Of a stretch of DNA of 64,000 nucleotides, positions 47,382 through 56,028 are shown piece after piece; the first letter of the stretch is position 1, and every line of letters starts with the position of its first letter. A program made the position numbers and the translations under genes. The DNA comes from Clostridium neonatale (lineage in GTDB: Bacteria > Bacillota > Clostridia > Clostridiales > Clostridiaceae): NCBI RefSeq assembly GCF_001458595.1, contig NZ_LN890327.1:53937-117936 (forward strand), in the 5' to 3' direction. Below the pieces are notes generated by a model. It searched no databases, was not told where the DNA came from, and saw only the letters and a program-made list of their open reading frames with translations.

Positions 47382-48758
47382 TTAAGATTTTATTGAAGCA
47401 GATATTTGTTTTAGAATTGTATTTTTATATTTTGGTATGAAGATTAAAGTCATGAATGTTATAAGGAAGAATAAAGTGATATTTGTATTATAAAAAAATA
47501 TTATAATTGGGCTGTATGCAGAATTAAAAATTTCATCTTTAACTATGGAGTATACATCATTAATAGCAGTAGTATCAATATATTTAACTGTATCATTAGG
47601 GGTATGAATTCTAGAAAAATCACCATGACAAAGGGTCAAAGCATCAATGCCATTTGATGAAAAGCTAGCATGATCACTAGAATTTTGATATTTAATTTTA
47701 TAATCAATATTATACTTAGTACAATATTTTTCAAAATCACTAGCTAGTGATGAATTAGAAGTATTTTCGCCACACATTAATATTAAAGGTACGTCTTTAG
47801 CACCTATCATATCTAAATTAATGACTTTCGAATTTTTAATTAAGCTCATATTTTCCTTTGCAAATTCTTTTGAACCTAATAAACCAAACTCTTCTCCAGT
47901 AAATCCAACAAATATAATATCCATTTTGGGCTTAGGAAGACTTGAAATGTTTTTACACAATTCCATCAAGAAACTTGTACCAGAAGCGTTATCAAGTGCA
48001 CCACCATAACAATTGCCAATGGCATCAGAACCTACGTGATCAAAATGTGCAGATATTATTAATGGTGAAATATTACTATGTGATCCCTTTATGACTCCAA
48101 TTATATTATCAGTTTTACTAGGATATAGTCTATATGGAAGATCAATTTCAACTGTATTATTGTTTTTTAGATTATTCAATATATCATTGTATACTTGATT
48201 TGTTATAGCTAATGAAAATTCATATATTGAATCTTTATTAAAAGAACTTCTAAAATTTAAGTTATTGCTTGAATCAATATAAAATAAGTATTTTTTATTA
48301 TTACTAGTTATTATAAATGAAGTTGATAATATGCTTATGCTATCTTTTTTACTAAAAACTGCTGATGAAGTACGACAATTTGACATATCTTCTTTAAAAT
48401 CAGTACCATAATTATAATTTTCTATAATATTGCCATTGGAATCTTTTATATTTAATTTGGCCTTTTCAGATGTTGTTGCTATCGTTGTTACATTAAAAGA
48501 TTCTCTGTAATTATTATTAAGTGGAATTAGTTTATATTTTTTAAATGTGTCTTCAATTAATTGGGAGGCCTTATAATTTCCATATGTCCCAGTCAAACGA
48601 CCATTAAATTCATCGGATGATAAGAATGCTATATTTTTTTTTACCTTATCGGGTGAAAAATGGTAGTATGTAAGTTGAAGAAAAAAGGAAGACGCAAATC
48701 CAAGAAAACATATAATTATGAATATATAATAGAAAAATTTTTTCTTAGAAAATCTCAA
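47382..48758 (-). CDS. Membrane-anchored M28-family aminopeptidase
   Basis: A 458-residue protein with an N-terminal TM helix (~residues 9-30, FYYIFIIICFLGFASSFF), a long extracellular domain and a C-terminal TM helix (SPIIIFFYNTNITLFFLITFM). The M28 zinc site is seen in order: SAHFDHVG (His, Asp), GALDNASG (bridging Asp), GFTGEEFGLLGS (catalytic Glu-Glu), NLDMIG (Asp) and RIHTPND (His). TTG at 48758 is chosen because AGGAGG lies 7 bases before it; a GTG at 48824, overlapping the upstream stop, has no ribosome site. It is probably co-transcribed with the small membrane protein upstream. Confidence 0.87.
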   Translation of the reverse strand: MRFSKKKFFYYIFIIICFLGFASSFFLQLTYYHFSPDKVKKNIAFLSSDEFNGRLTGTYGNYKASQLIEDTFKKYKLIPLNNNYRESFNVTTIATTSEKAKLNIKDSNGNIIENYNYGTDFKEDMSNCRTSSAVFSKKDSISILSTSFIITSNNKKYLFYIDSSNNLNFRSSFNKDSIYEFSLAITNQVYNDILNNLKNNNTVEIDLPYRLYPSKTDNIIGVIKGSHSNISPLIISAHFDHVGSDAIGNCYGGALDNASGTSFLMELCKNISSLPKPKMDIIFVGFTGEEFGLLGSKEFAKENMSLIKNSKVINLDMIGAKDVPLILMCGENTSNSSLASDFEKYCTKYNIDYKIKYQNSSDHASFSSNGIDALTLCHGDFSRIHTPNDTVKYIDTTAINDVYSIVKDEIFNSAYSPIIIFFYNTNITLFFLITFMTLIFIPKYKNTILKQISASIKS

Positions 48759-48823
48759 AAGAATACCTCCTAAATTACTAATTATCATAATAAAGTTTAT
48801 TAATAACTTAGAAGGAATATTCA

Positions 48824-49156
48824 CTAATTTGCTTTATAAAACATGTCAACTAATGAATATATAGCAGTAAATATTGCAGATACATATAGAAATATATTAA
48901 AAGTATTTTTGATTATAGCACCTACCCCTCCTATAGCTAAACATGCCATAATAGCTATACTTATAAATTTGAAAAAGCCAGATTTATTTGTTAGTAGTGT
49001 AGTTACAGAAGAAAACATTATTAGTAAAAGCGATAAAAAATAAAAAATATATTCTAATTGCGTTGAATAAGATATTATCTCAAACTGATTTAAGCCTAAG
49101 ACTGCAAAGAGGAATAATAAAAGAAATGAACATATCTTGCTTACATTATTTATCAT
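48824..49156 (-). CDS. Small four-helix membrane protein
   Basis: A 110-residue hydrophobic protein with about four TM segments and no recognised motif. The ATG at 49156 follows AGAGGTGATTGAT; the upstream GTG at 49165 lies in that ribosome site. It is the first gene of a two-gene minus-strand unit with the M28 peptidase. Function unknown. Confidence 0.65.
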   Translation of the reverse strand: MINNVSKICSFLLLFLFAVLGLNQFEIISYSTQLEYIFYFLSLLLIMFSSVTTLLTNKSGFFKFISIAIMACLAIGGVGAIIKNTFNIFLYVSAIFTAIYSLVDMFYKAN

Positions 49157-49321
49157 ATCAATCACCTCTGGAAAATATTTACATAATAATTATACAGTTT
49201 GTTTCAATTTAGGGCAAGAAAGAAATAGAAAATACTTTTAATTTATAATACTTTCAATTTCTACAATTTAAATATTATGGTAGAATATATTTGTAGAAAA
49301 AGAGAGTGGGGGAGGCAAGAT

Positions 49322-50020
49322 ATGAATATTTTAATTGCTGAAGATGAAGATGATATAAGAAAGTTAATATCTCTTCATATGAAAAAAGAAGGTTATGTTG
49401 TTTATGAAGCAGCAAATGGTGAAGAAGCTCTAAAAATTTCTGAAAATGAAAGTATAGATTTAGTTCTATTAGATATAATGATGCCTAAGATTAATGGGTT
49501 AACATTAATAGAAAAAATCAGAGAGGTATCAACTATTCCCATAATATGCATAACTGCAATGGGAAGTGACTCGGATAAAGTATTAGCATTAGGACTTGGA
49601 GCAGACGACTATTTAGTCAAGCCAATAAGTCCACTTGAATTATGTGCAAGAGTAGAATCTAATTTAAGGAGATGCTATAAGTACACTGAAAATAAGAAAA
49701 CGGTATACTCTACAGGAGAATTAAAATTATTTGAAGAGACATTTGAAGTATATAAAGGTGAACAAAAAATAGATCTCAATCCTAAGGAATATAAAATACT
49801 AAAATTATTAATTTCTAATTTAGGAAAAGTATTTACTAAAAAGCAAATATATGAGAATGTATGGGAAGAGATGTATATAGGAGATTCAAATAATATAATG
49901 GTTCATTTGAGTCATTTGAGAGAAAAGGTAGAGGATGATCCTAAAAATCCAATATATATAAAAACAATAAGGGGAATTGGATATAAAATTGAGAGGATAA
50001 CTACCAATGAAAACAGCTAA
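49322..50020 (+). CDS. OmpR/PhoB-family response regulator
   Basis: A 232-residue regulator. The receiver domain has acidic cluster E7-D8-E9-D10, phospho-acceptor D51 (VLLDIMMPKI) and K100 (YLVKP). The C-terminal winged helix (~132-228) has LNPKEYKILKLLISN, VHLSHLREKVEDDP and IKTIRGIGYKI. The ATG at 49322 follows GGGGGAGG. It overlaps the cognate kinase gene by 14 bases. Confidence 0.94.
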   Translation: MNILIAEDEDDIRKLISLHMKKEGYVVYEAANGEEALKISENESIDLVLLDIMMPKINGLTLIEKIREVSTIPIICITAMGSDSDKVLALGLGADDYLVKPISPLELCARVESNLRRCYKYTENKKTVYSTGELKLFEETFEVYKGEQKIDLNPKEYKILKLLISNLGKVFTKKQIYENVWEEMYIGDSNNIMVHLSHLREKVEDDPKNPIYIKTIRGIGYKIERITTNENS

Positions 50021-51491
50021 AAGAACTAGAAGTGTTACAACCGAATTGTTTTTTATTTACTTTTTGGGATATATATTAATAACGGTAATAGTTATTGTAT
50101 CTATATTCTTTTCTTTAATTATGTATGAAGTTTTATGTGGACAAAGAATGTATAATTCATATTTTGTACAATTAGAATCAAAATTAATAGAAGATTATAG
50201 AAGCATTACAGAAGAAGATTTAAAGCATATTAATGGTTTTTTAGTTAAAATAACTAATCAAAATCAGATAAGTTATTCTGTAGGAAATGTAATAGATGAG
50301 TTTAAGCAGGTGGATATAACAACATATATGAAGATTTTTGGAGTTGAGGAAGACAATTCAGTATTGTTAAATTCAGATTTAAGATCTTCAACTGCTTTTT
50401 TAGATTTAAATAATTCAATAATTAAAACGAGAAAAGATATAAATTATTCAATATATAGTATGTATTTAAAAGAAGAAACTGCTGTAGTAATAATAGGATG
50501 TCCTTATTCAGAGGTAACAAAGCCTAATGCAATAACAAGAATAATACCACATAATTTAATTATAAAGATGCTAAGTTTTTTTAATGTAGTTATTATATTA
50601 CTTATGGTATATTTACTAGCAGGTCTTACATCTAAAGTTTTTGTAAATCCTATAAAAACTTTGTTAAAAGGGGTTATAGCCATATCTAATGGAGAGTATG
50701 ATGTTAGAATTGAGAGTGAAAGAAAAAATGAATTTGCTGAATTATCTAATGGATTTAATAAGATGGCAGAAACAATACAATATGAGACAAATAAGAGAGA
50801 AGAATTAGAGAAAATGAGAGAAGAACTCATATTAGATGTTTCTCATGATTTAAAGAATCCATTGGCATCGATTTTAGGATATAGCGAAACTATGATTAAT
50901 AATACATTAACTGAAGAAGAAAAAAATGAATGTTTACAGATAATAAATAAAAATTCACATAAAGCTAATAAATTAATCAATGATTTATTTGAATTTTCAT
51001 TATATAATAACATTAATTATAGATTAAATTTAGCTAAAATAGATGTATGTGAATTTATTAGAACATTAATTGCAAATTATATACCTGAGTTTGAATATAA
51101 AGAATTTGAATATGATTTTGATATTATGGAAGGACCAATATTTATATTAGCCGACGAAGAAAAATTAACAAGAGCTATAAACAATATATTTGATAATAAA
51201 ATAAAGTATAATGAAATTGGAAATAAAATAATAGTAAAAACTGAAATTAAAGAAAAATATTTTTATATATTATTATCTGATAATGGAGAAATAATGCCAA
51301 GAGAATATTGGGAAAGAATATTTAATCCATTTGTCAGAGTTGATGAGTCAAGAAATTCCAAAACTGGAGGAACTGGATTAGGTTTATCTATAACCAAAAA
51401 AGTAATACTCAAACATTATGGTGATGTAAAAATTATTGACAGTTTGGAAGGGACAACGTTTGAAATAAAATTGCCGCTTATAAATAATTAA
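50007..51491 (+). CDS. Sensor histidine kinase
   Basis: A 494-residue membrane kinase: TM1 ~13-38, extracellular sensor of ~145 residues without a recognised domain, TM2 ~185-207, HAMP ~208-262, HisKA with phospho-acceptor H280 (LDVSHDLKNPLASILGYSE), and HATPase with DNGEIMPREYW and TGGTGLGLSITKK. The N-box Asn-Asn pair is present (INNIFDNKIKY), with the usual Ala replaced. It overlaps the response-regulator gene, so the two are a cognate pair. The downstream CPBP protease gene (100 bases) could be a target or partner. Signal unknown. Confidence 0.92.
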   Translation: MKTAKRTRSVTTELFFIYFLGYILITVIVIVSIFFSLIMYEVLCGQRMYNSYFVQLESKLIEDYRSITEEDLKHINGFLVKITNQNQISYSVGNVIDEFKQVDITTYMKIFGVEEDNSVLLNSDLRSSTAFLDLNNSIIKTRKDINYSIYSMYLKEETAVVIIGCPYSEVTKPNAITRIIPHNLIIKMLSFFNVVIILLMVYLLAGLTSKVFVNPIKTLLKGVIAISNGEYDVRIESERKNEFAELSNGFNKMAETIQYETNKREELEKMREELILDVSHDLKNPLASILGYSETMINNTLTEEEKNECLQIINKNSHKANKLINDLFEFSLYNNINYRLNLAKIDVCEFIRTLIANYIPEFEYKEFEYDFDIMEGPIFILADEEKLTRAINNIFDNKIKYNEIGNKIIVKTEIKEKYFYILLSDNGEIMPREYWERIFNPFVRVDESRNSKTGGTGLGLSITKKVILKHYGDVKIIDSLEGTTFEIKLPLINN

Positions 51492-51591
51492 GTATAATTT
51501 AATATTGTAATAAGTGAAGATTAATTATTGTAAGTTATAATTTTTATTATATAGCAAAACCTTTTAATGAATAGAAAGGAAGCGAAAAATT

Positions 51592-52431
51592 TTGGAATTA
51601 GATAAAGTATTCAGGGAAGTTAAAATTAGACAAATAGTTTTTATGTATTTAATTTCTTTAGCAATTACTACAATTCTCACATTTATTATTATAAAAAATA
51701 TGAATGTAGAAGTTAATGATAGTACAATAAATAGTATTGTTTTATTTAATCAAGTTTTAATTACTATAATGTTATTTTATAAATTGGATATATCAAAGAA
51801 AACTATGGCTGTTTTAAGTGATGATTTTAAGAAAAAAATAGATATGCATGAAATTATATATGTTATTATTATGAATATTTTATTATCTATTGGTGGAAGC
51901 AACGTAATGATGGGAGCGATTTATTTGATAAGTCCATCTTTGGCTGATGAGTTTCTTTCTAGTTCAGCTATAATTATAAATGGATATTTTGATTATTTTA
52001 TTTGTTTTATTTTTGTAGTTGGAATATCTCCAATAGCAGAAGAATTAATATTTAGGCATGTGTTATTAAAAAGATTTACAGAAAAATTTAATGTATACGT
52101 AGGGCTTTTTGTATCATCAATAATTTTTGCATCTCTTAATGCAGGATCTGGAATGATAGGTGCTTTAGGGTTTGGAGTGGTTAATTGCTTTTTGTATATT
52201 AAATATAAGAACATATTAATACCTATATTTGTACATTTGATTAATAATTTATTAGCTCTTACAATATTTTTCAAAGTGTCGGATTACTCAGGTAATTTAA
52301 TTAGCATTCAAAAAGATATTGCTATTATTAATGGAATAAGCGGAGTTATAATCTTAAGTATAGGAGTAGCATTGTTAATTCATTTTATTAAATTAAATAA
52401 AAAATATGTAAAAGAAATCTATGTAGAATAG
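51592..52431 (+). CDS. CPBP-family intramembrane protease
   Basis: A 279-residue membrane protein with about seven hydrophobic segments. The CPBP/Abi motifs are present: E-E-L-I-F-R (motif 1, PIAEELIFRHVLLKRF, ~residue 151) and a later F-V-H-L-I-N-N (motif with His, ~215). Members cleave prenyl-type or peptide substrates in the membrane, and many guard against bacteriocins. The start is TTG 51592 after AAAGGAAG. It follows the two-component system at 100 bases. Substrate unknown. Confidence 0.87.
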   Translation: MELDKVFREVKIRQIVFMYLISLAITTILTFIIIKNMNVEVNDSTINSIVLFNQVLITIMLFYKLDISKKTMAVLSDDFKKKIDMHEIIYVIIMNILLSIGGSNVMMGAIYLISPSLADEFLSSSAIIINGYFDYFICFIFVVGISPIAEELIFRHVLLKRFTEKFNVYVGLFVSSIIFASLNAGSGMIGALGFGVVNCFLYIKYKNILIPIFVHLINNLLALTIFFKVSDYSGNLISIQKDIAIINGISGVIILSIGVALLIHFIKLNKKYVKEIYVE

Positions 52432-52435
52432 TTAT

Positions 52436-52468
52436 AAAAAATCATGAGCAAATCTCATGATTTTTTTA
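52436..52468 (+). terminator. Terminator after the CPBP protease gene
   Basis: AAAAATCATGAG (52437-52448) pairs with CTCATGATTTTT (52454-52465), 5-nt loop, T-run. Confidence 0.9.
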
Positions 52469-52487
52469 TGATTAATATATTTTTTTC

Positions 52488-52772
52488 TAAGGAGTGGTAT
52501 TTTATGAGTTTTTTGAAACGAAGATAAATACCATTATAAATAAGCCTTAACACCAAAATGTGATCTTGACAGAATTAAGATGTCAATGCAAGTTTATTAC
52601 ATTCTAAAAAAATCTTGCTTCATATTGTCAAGCACAGCTTTTAGTGTTGAGCCATAAATAATATGAAAGGATAAATATATATAAATATTCCTTGATAAAA
52701 AATTCCAAAAAAATTATAATATGAATATATGTTTTAAATTATTGCCATTACTAAATAATAGTAATGGCAATA
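52488..52772 (+). other. Structured intergenic segment with tiny ORF before tex
   Basis: AAGGAG is followed by an ATG (52504) encoding only 7 codons (MSFLKRR), spanned by the inverted repeat TGGTATTT / AAATACCA. Then come an imperfect ~45-base inverted repeat (52546-52592 with 52613-52651: CTTAACACCAAAA with TTTTAGTGTTGAG; CTTGACA with TTGTCAAG; CAAG with CTTG), and a perfect 12-bp hairpin ATTGCCATTACT / AGTAATGGCAAT (52741-52771). It could be a non-coding RNA, a leader with an attenuator or a fold-back repeat. I do not recognise a known family. Confidence 0.45.
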
Positions 52773-52830
52773 ATTTGTTAATAGTAGAGAAGTTGTATTA
52801 TTAAAGCTTTTTTAGACTTAGGAGGAAAGT

Positions 52831-54996
52831 ATGAATTTAATAGAAGAAAGAATAGCAGAAGAATTAGGAATAAAATTATCACAAGTAAAAAATGTTATAG
52901 AACTTTTGGATGGTGGAAATACAGTACCATTTATTTCAAGATATAGAAAAGAAGCAACAGGTGGACTTTCTGATGAAATTTTAAGAAAACTTGCAGAAAG
53001 ACTTACTTATTTAAGAAATTTAGAAGAAAGAAAAAATGATGTTAAGAGATTAATTGAAGAACAAGGAAAGCTTACTGAAGAATTAATTATTGCTTTAGAT
53101 AAATCAGTAACTTTAACAGAAGTTGAAGATATATATAGACCATATAAACCTAAAAAGAGAACTAAAGCTATAATTGCTGCTGAAAAAGGATTAAAACCTT
53201 TAGCAGAATTAATTATGGAAAGTTCATTTAAAGGTGATTTAAATGAAGAAGCTTCTAAATATATAAGTGAAGATAAAGGAGTAGCAAGCAGTGAAGAAGC
53301 TATATCAGGTGCTTTGGATATAATTGCAGAAACTATTTCTGATGAGGCAAAGTATAGAAAATATATTAGAGAAATGGTCATAAGAGAAGGTAATATAGAA
53401 TCTAAAGGAAGTTCAAAAGAACCAACACCTTATGAAATGTATTATGAATATTCAGAAGGTGTGAATAAAATACCACCCCACAGAATATTAGCTATAAATA
53501 GAGGCGAAAAAGAAAAAATATTAAGTGTTAAGATAACTGCAAATGAAGATAAGATAATAAATTATTTAGAAAAAAATATATTAACAGGAAATGCAGTTTT
53601 AGATGAACAATTGAAGCTTGCAATTAAGGATTCATTAAAAAGATTAATATATCCATCAATTGAAAGAGAAATAAGAAGTGAATTAACTGATATTGGTGAA
53701 GAAGGTGCTATAAAGATATTTAAGGAAAATTTAAAGGCACTATTATTGCAAGCACCTATAAAGGGTAAGGTTGTAATGGGATATGACCCAGGATTTAGAA
53801 CAGGATGTAAGATTGCGATTTTAGATGAAACAGGTAAGTTCCTTGAAAATACAGCAGTTTATCCAACAGTTCCAAAGAAAGATATTGAAGGAACAAAGAA
53901 AAAATTAAAAGAATTAATTTATAAATATAATGTTGATGTGATATCACTTGGAAATGGAACTGCCTCAAGAGAATCAGAAGAAGTTATCGCTGAAATGATA
54001 AGCGAGATTAAAGAAGAGACAGGAAAAGAAATTGCATATGTTATTGTTTCAGAAGCAGGAGCATCAGTTTATTCAGCATCAGAACTTGCTACAAAAGAAT
54101 ATCCTGATTTAGATGTTACAGTTAGAGGAGCTATTTCCATAGGAAGAAGACTTCAGGATCCGCTTGCAGAATTAGTTAAAATTGATCCAAAGGCAATTGG
54201 GGTTGGACAATATCAACATGATGTTACTCCTAAAAAACTTGAAGAGTCTTTGGCAGGAGTTGTAGAGGATTCAGTAAATACTGTTGGAGTTGATTTAAAT
54301 ATTGCAACACCATCACTTTTAACACATATTTCAGGAATTAATGCAGCTATAGCTAAAAACATAGTTGATTATAGAGAAGAAGCTGGTCATTTTACTTCAA
54401 GAAAAGAATTATTAAAGGTTAAAAGATTAGGACAAAAGGCTTACGAACAATGTGCTGGATTCTTAAGAGTTGCAGAGAGTAAGGAACCACTTGATAATAC
54501 ATCGGTACATCCAGAATCATATGATGCTGCTAAAAAATTAATAGGTGTCCTTGGATATGATAATGAAGCACTTAAGAATAATAAGTTAGGTGATATAGAT
54601 GAAAAGGCTGAATGTTATGGAATAAGCAAACTAAGCAAAGAGCTTGAAATTGGAGAAATGACATTAAAAGATATAATAAAAGAATTAAAGAAACCAGGTA
54701 GAGATCCAAGAGAAGAAATGCCAAAGCCTATACTTAAGACTGGAATAATTGAGATGAAAGATTTAAAGCCAGGAATGGTTTTATCAGGAACAGTAAGAAA
54801 TGTTTCAGACTTTGGTGCATTCGTAGATATTGGAGTTCATCAGGATGGATTAGTTCATAAAAGCCAAATGGCAAATAGATTCGTAAAACATCCACTCGAT
54901 ATTGTTAAAGTTGGCGATATAGTAGAAGTTGCTGTTTTAGAAGTAGATGAAAAAAGAAAAAGAATATCATTAACTATGAAAGACGTACACAAATAA
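52831..54996 (+). CDS. tex: Tex-family RNA-binding transcription accessory protein
   Basis: A 721-residue conserved nucleic-acid-binding protein. Domains in order: helical N-terminal part (LDGGNTVPFISRYRKEATGGLSDE), YqgF/RuvX-like RNase H fold (~310-440, VMGYDPGFRTGCKIAILDE), helix-hairpin-helix pair (SGINAAIAKNIVDYREE, RLGQKAYEQCAGFLR), and a C-terminal S1 domain (~640-715, GMVLSGTVRNVSDFGAFVDIG). AGGAGG precedes the ATG. Full length. Its role in transcription or RNA handling is not well defined. Confidence 0.95.
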   Translation: MNLIEERIAEELGIKLSQVKNVIELLDGGNTVPFISRYRKEATGGLSDEILRKLAERLTYLRNLEERKNDVKRLIEEQGKLTEELIIALDKSVTLTEVEDIYRPYKPKKRTKAIIAAEKGLKPLAELIMESSFKGDLNEEASKYISEDKGVASSEEAISGALDIIAETISDEAKYRKYIREMVIREGNIESKGSSKEPTPYEMYYEYSEGVNKIPPHRILAINRGEKEKILSVKITANEDKIINYLEKNILTGNAVLDEQLKLAIKDSLKRLIYPSIEREIRSELTDIGEEGAIKIFKENLKALLLQAPIKGKVVMGYDPGFRTGCKIAILDETGKFLENTAVYPTVPKKDIEGTKKKLKELIYKYNVDVISLGNGTASRESEEVIAEMISEIKEETGKEIAYVIVSEAGASVYSASELATKEYPDLDVTVRGAISIGRRLQDPLAELVKIDPKAIGVGQYQHDVTPKKLEESLAGVVEDSVNTVGVDLNIATPSLLTHISGINAAIAKNIVDYREEAGHFTSRKELLKVKRLGQKAYEQCAGFLRVAESKEPLDNTSVHPESYDAAKKLIGVLGYDNEALKNNKLGDIDEKAECYGISKLSKELEIGEMTLKDIIKELKKPGRDPREEMPKPILKTGIIEMKDLKPGMVLSGTVRNVSDFGAFVDIGVHQDGLVHKSQMANRFVKHPLDIVKVGDIVEVAVLEVDEKRKRISLTMKDVHK

Positions 54997-55170
54997 AAAG
55001 AGTGGCTATGCCACAATACGGAACTTTCACAAATAAAAAAGGAAACTCCTATTCACATTCGTTCATAGGAGGGCTATACTGCTAGGCTCGACACTCGCCA
55101 AGCATTATATGCCAAAGAGTGGCTATGCCACAATACGGAACTTTTGCAAATAAAAAGAGTCGCTATGCGT
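54997..55170 (+). repeat. Direct repeats immediately after tex
   Basis: A ~43-base unit beginning AAAGAGTGGCTATGCCAC and continuing CAATACGGAACTTT, CAAATAAAAA occurs at 54997-55039 and 55114-55156 with two mismatches; a third truncated copy (AAAGAGTCGCTATGCG) follows from 55155. Each unit contains the hairpin GTGGC-TAT-GCCAC. Between the copies lies the hairpin CTCCTAT / ATAGGAG (55047-55071). No open frame spans it. The rest of the gap to 55346 shows nothing further. Confidence 0.75.
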
Positions 55171-55346
55171 AAGATGGAAGCGTGGCGAAGAAAATAATTT
55201 ACAATTAATATGATAAATTTTAAAGATATAAAAGAAAAGTTGATTATTTTATACACCTAGAGATAAGACTGGTATATAATAAATAATAAGATGAGGTTTA
55301 GAGCGTGATAATTCTAAACTAAGTATGATTTAGGAGGAAATGAAAT

Positions 55347-55646
55347 ATGAAAGTAAAATGTATTGATAACAATCTTTGTTCTACTTTAACTCTAAATAAG
55401 GAATATTCAGTTGTTGAAGAAGCTACAGAATATTATGTTATCATCGATGATAAAAGAGATGAAATTACATGTAGAAAATCTAGATTTGTAGTAATTGAAG
55501 ATGGTGGAATAACTAAAAATGCAAAAGCTACAATAACAGAGCTAAATTATCAGATAGAAAATGAATTTAAAGATATAAAAGATTTTGTTATAAGAAAGAA
55601 TTCAAAAGGCGAAATAAAAGAAATATCAATAAAATTCAAATATTAA
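55347..55646 (+). CDS. Small conserved-looking protein of unknown function
   Basis: A 99-residue protein I do not recognise. The N-terminal ~50 residues (VKCIDNNLCSTLTLNKEYSVVEEATEYYVIIDDKRDE, then CRKSRFVVIE) have the beta-strand pattern of small SH3-like domains; the C-terminal half is charged and helical or strand-rich. AGGAGG precedes the ATG. Monocistronic, followed by a terminator. Confidence 0.7.
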   Translation: MKVKCIDNNLCSTLTLNKEYSVVEEATEYYVIIDDKRDEITCRKSRFVVIEDGGITKNAKATITELNYQIENEFKDIKDFVIRKNSKGEIKEISIKFKY

Positions 55647-55659
55647 GTGATATTTTATA

Positions 55660-55697
55660 AGAGGGTCTTAATACTGTATGTATTTGGATCCTTTTGT
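55660..55697 (+). terminator. Terminator after the 99-residue protein gene
   Basis: GAGGGTC-TT-AATAC pairs with GTATT-TG-GATCCTT (one G-U) around TGTAT, followed by TTGTTAT. Confidence 0.6.
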
Positions 55698-55762
55698 TAT
55701 ATAATTGTTATATCATTATAAATGTTAATAATTGGAGAAGTGATAAAAGCTGAATTAATAAA

Positions 55763-55885
55763 GGAGTTAGAAATTTTGTAATAGGTCTTGGTGGCAGTTC
55801 TACTAATGATGCAGGATTTGGTATGTTAGAAGCTCTTGGGGGGATGTGAGATAAAAATAATGATGAAATAAAGCTTGATGTTTAG
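55763..55885 (+). pseudogene. Remnant of a glycerate kinase gene
   Basis: One frame reads GVRNFVIGLGGSSTNDAG then FGMLEALGGM, a TGA, then DKNNDEIKLDV and a TAG. The GGSSTNDAGFGMLEALG stretch is the hallmark of GarK/GlxK-type glycerate kinases. Just upstream (55736-55762) GEVIKAELIK lies in another frame and fits the preceding conserved segment, so a frameshift separates them. Only about 50 codons of a ~380-codon gene remain, with no start. It lies in an otherwise gene-free gap before glgB. Confidence 0.8.
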
Positions 55886-56028
55886 AAGTAGATAATTTAA
55901 AATATCAAATCTACAAAATATATCTAATGTAGTTTTTTTATAGTCTGAATAATATTGGAAAATAACATTTTATAACTAAATAAAAAATGTTAAAATTATA
56001 TTGAGAATAAGAAAAGGTGGTATTGGGT

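Noticed and set aside
54997..55170. CRISPR-like array after tex
   Set aside because: Only two full repeats and a partial one, unequal spacing, no leader or cas genes; the units are imperfect and contain their own hairpins.
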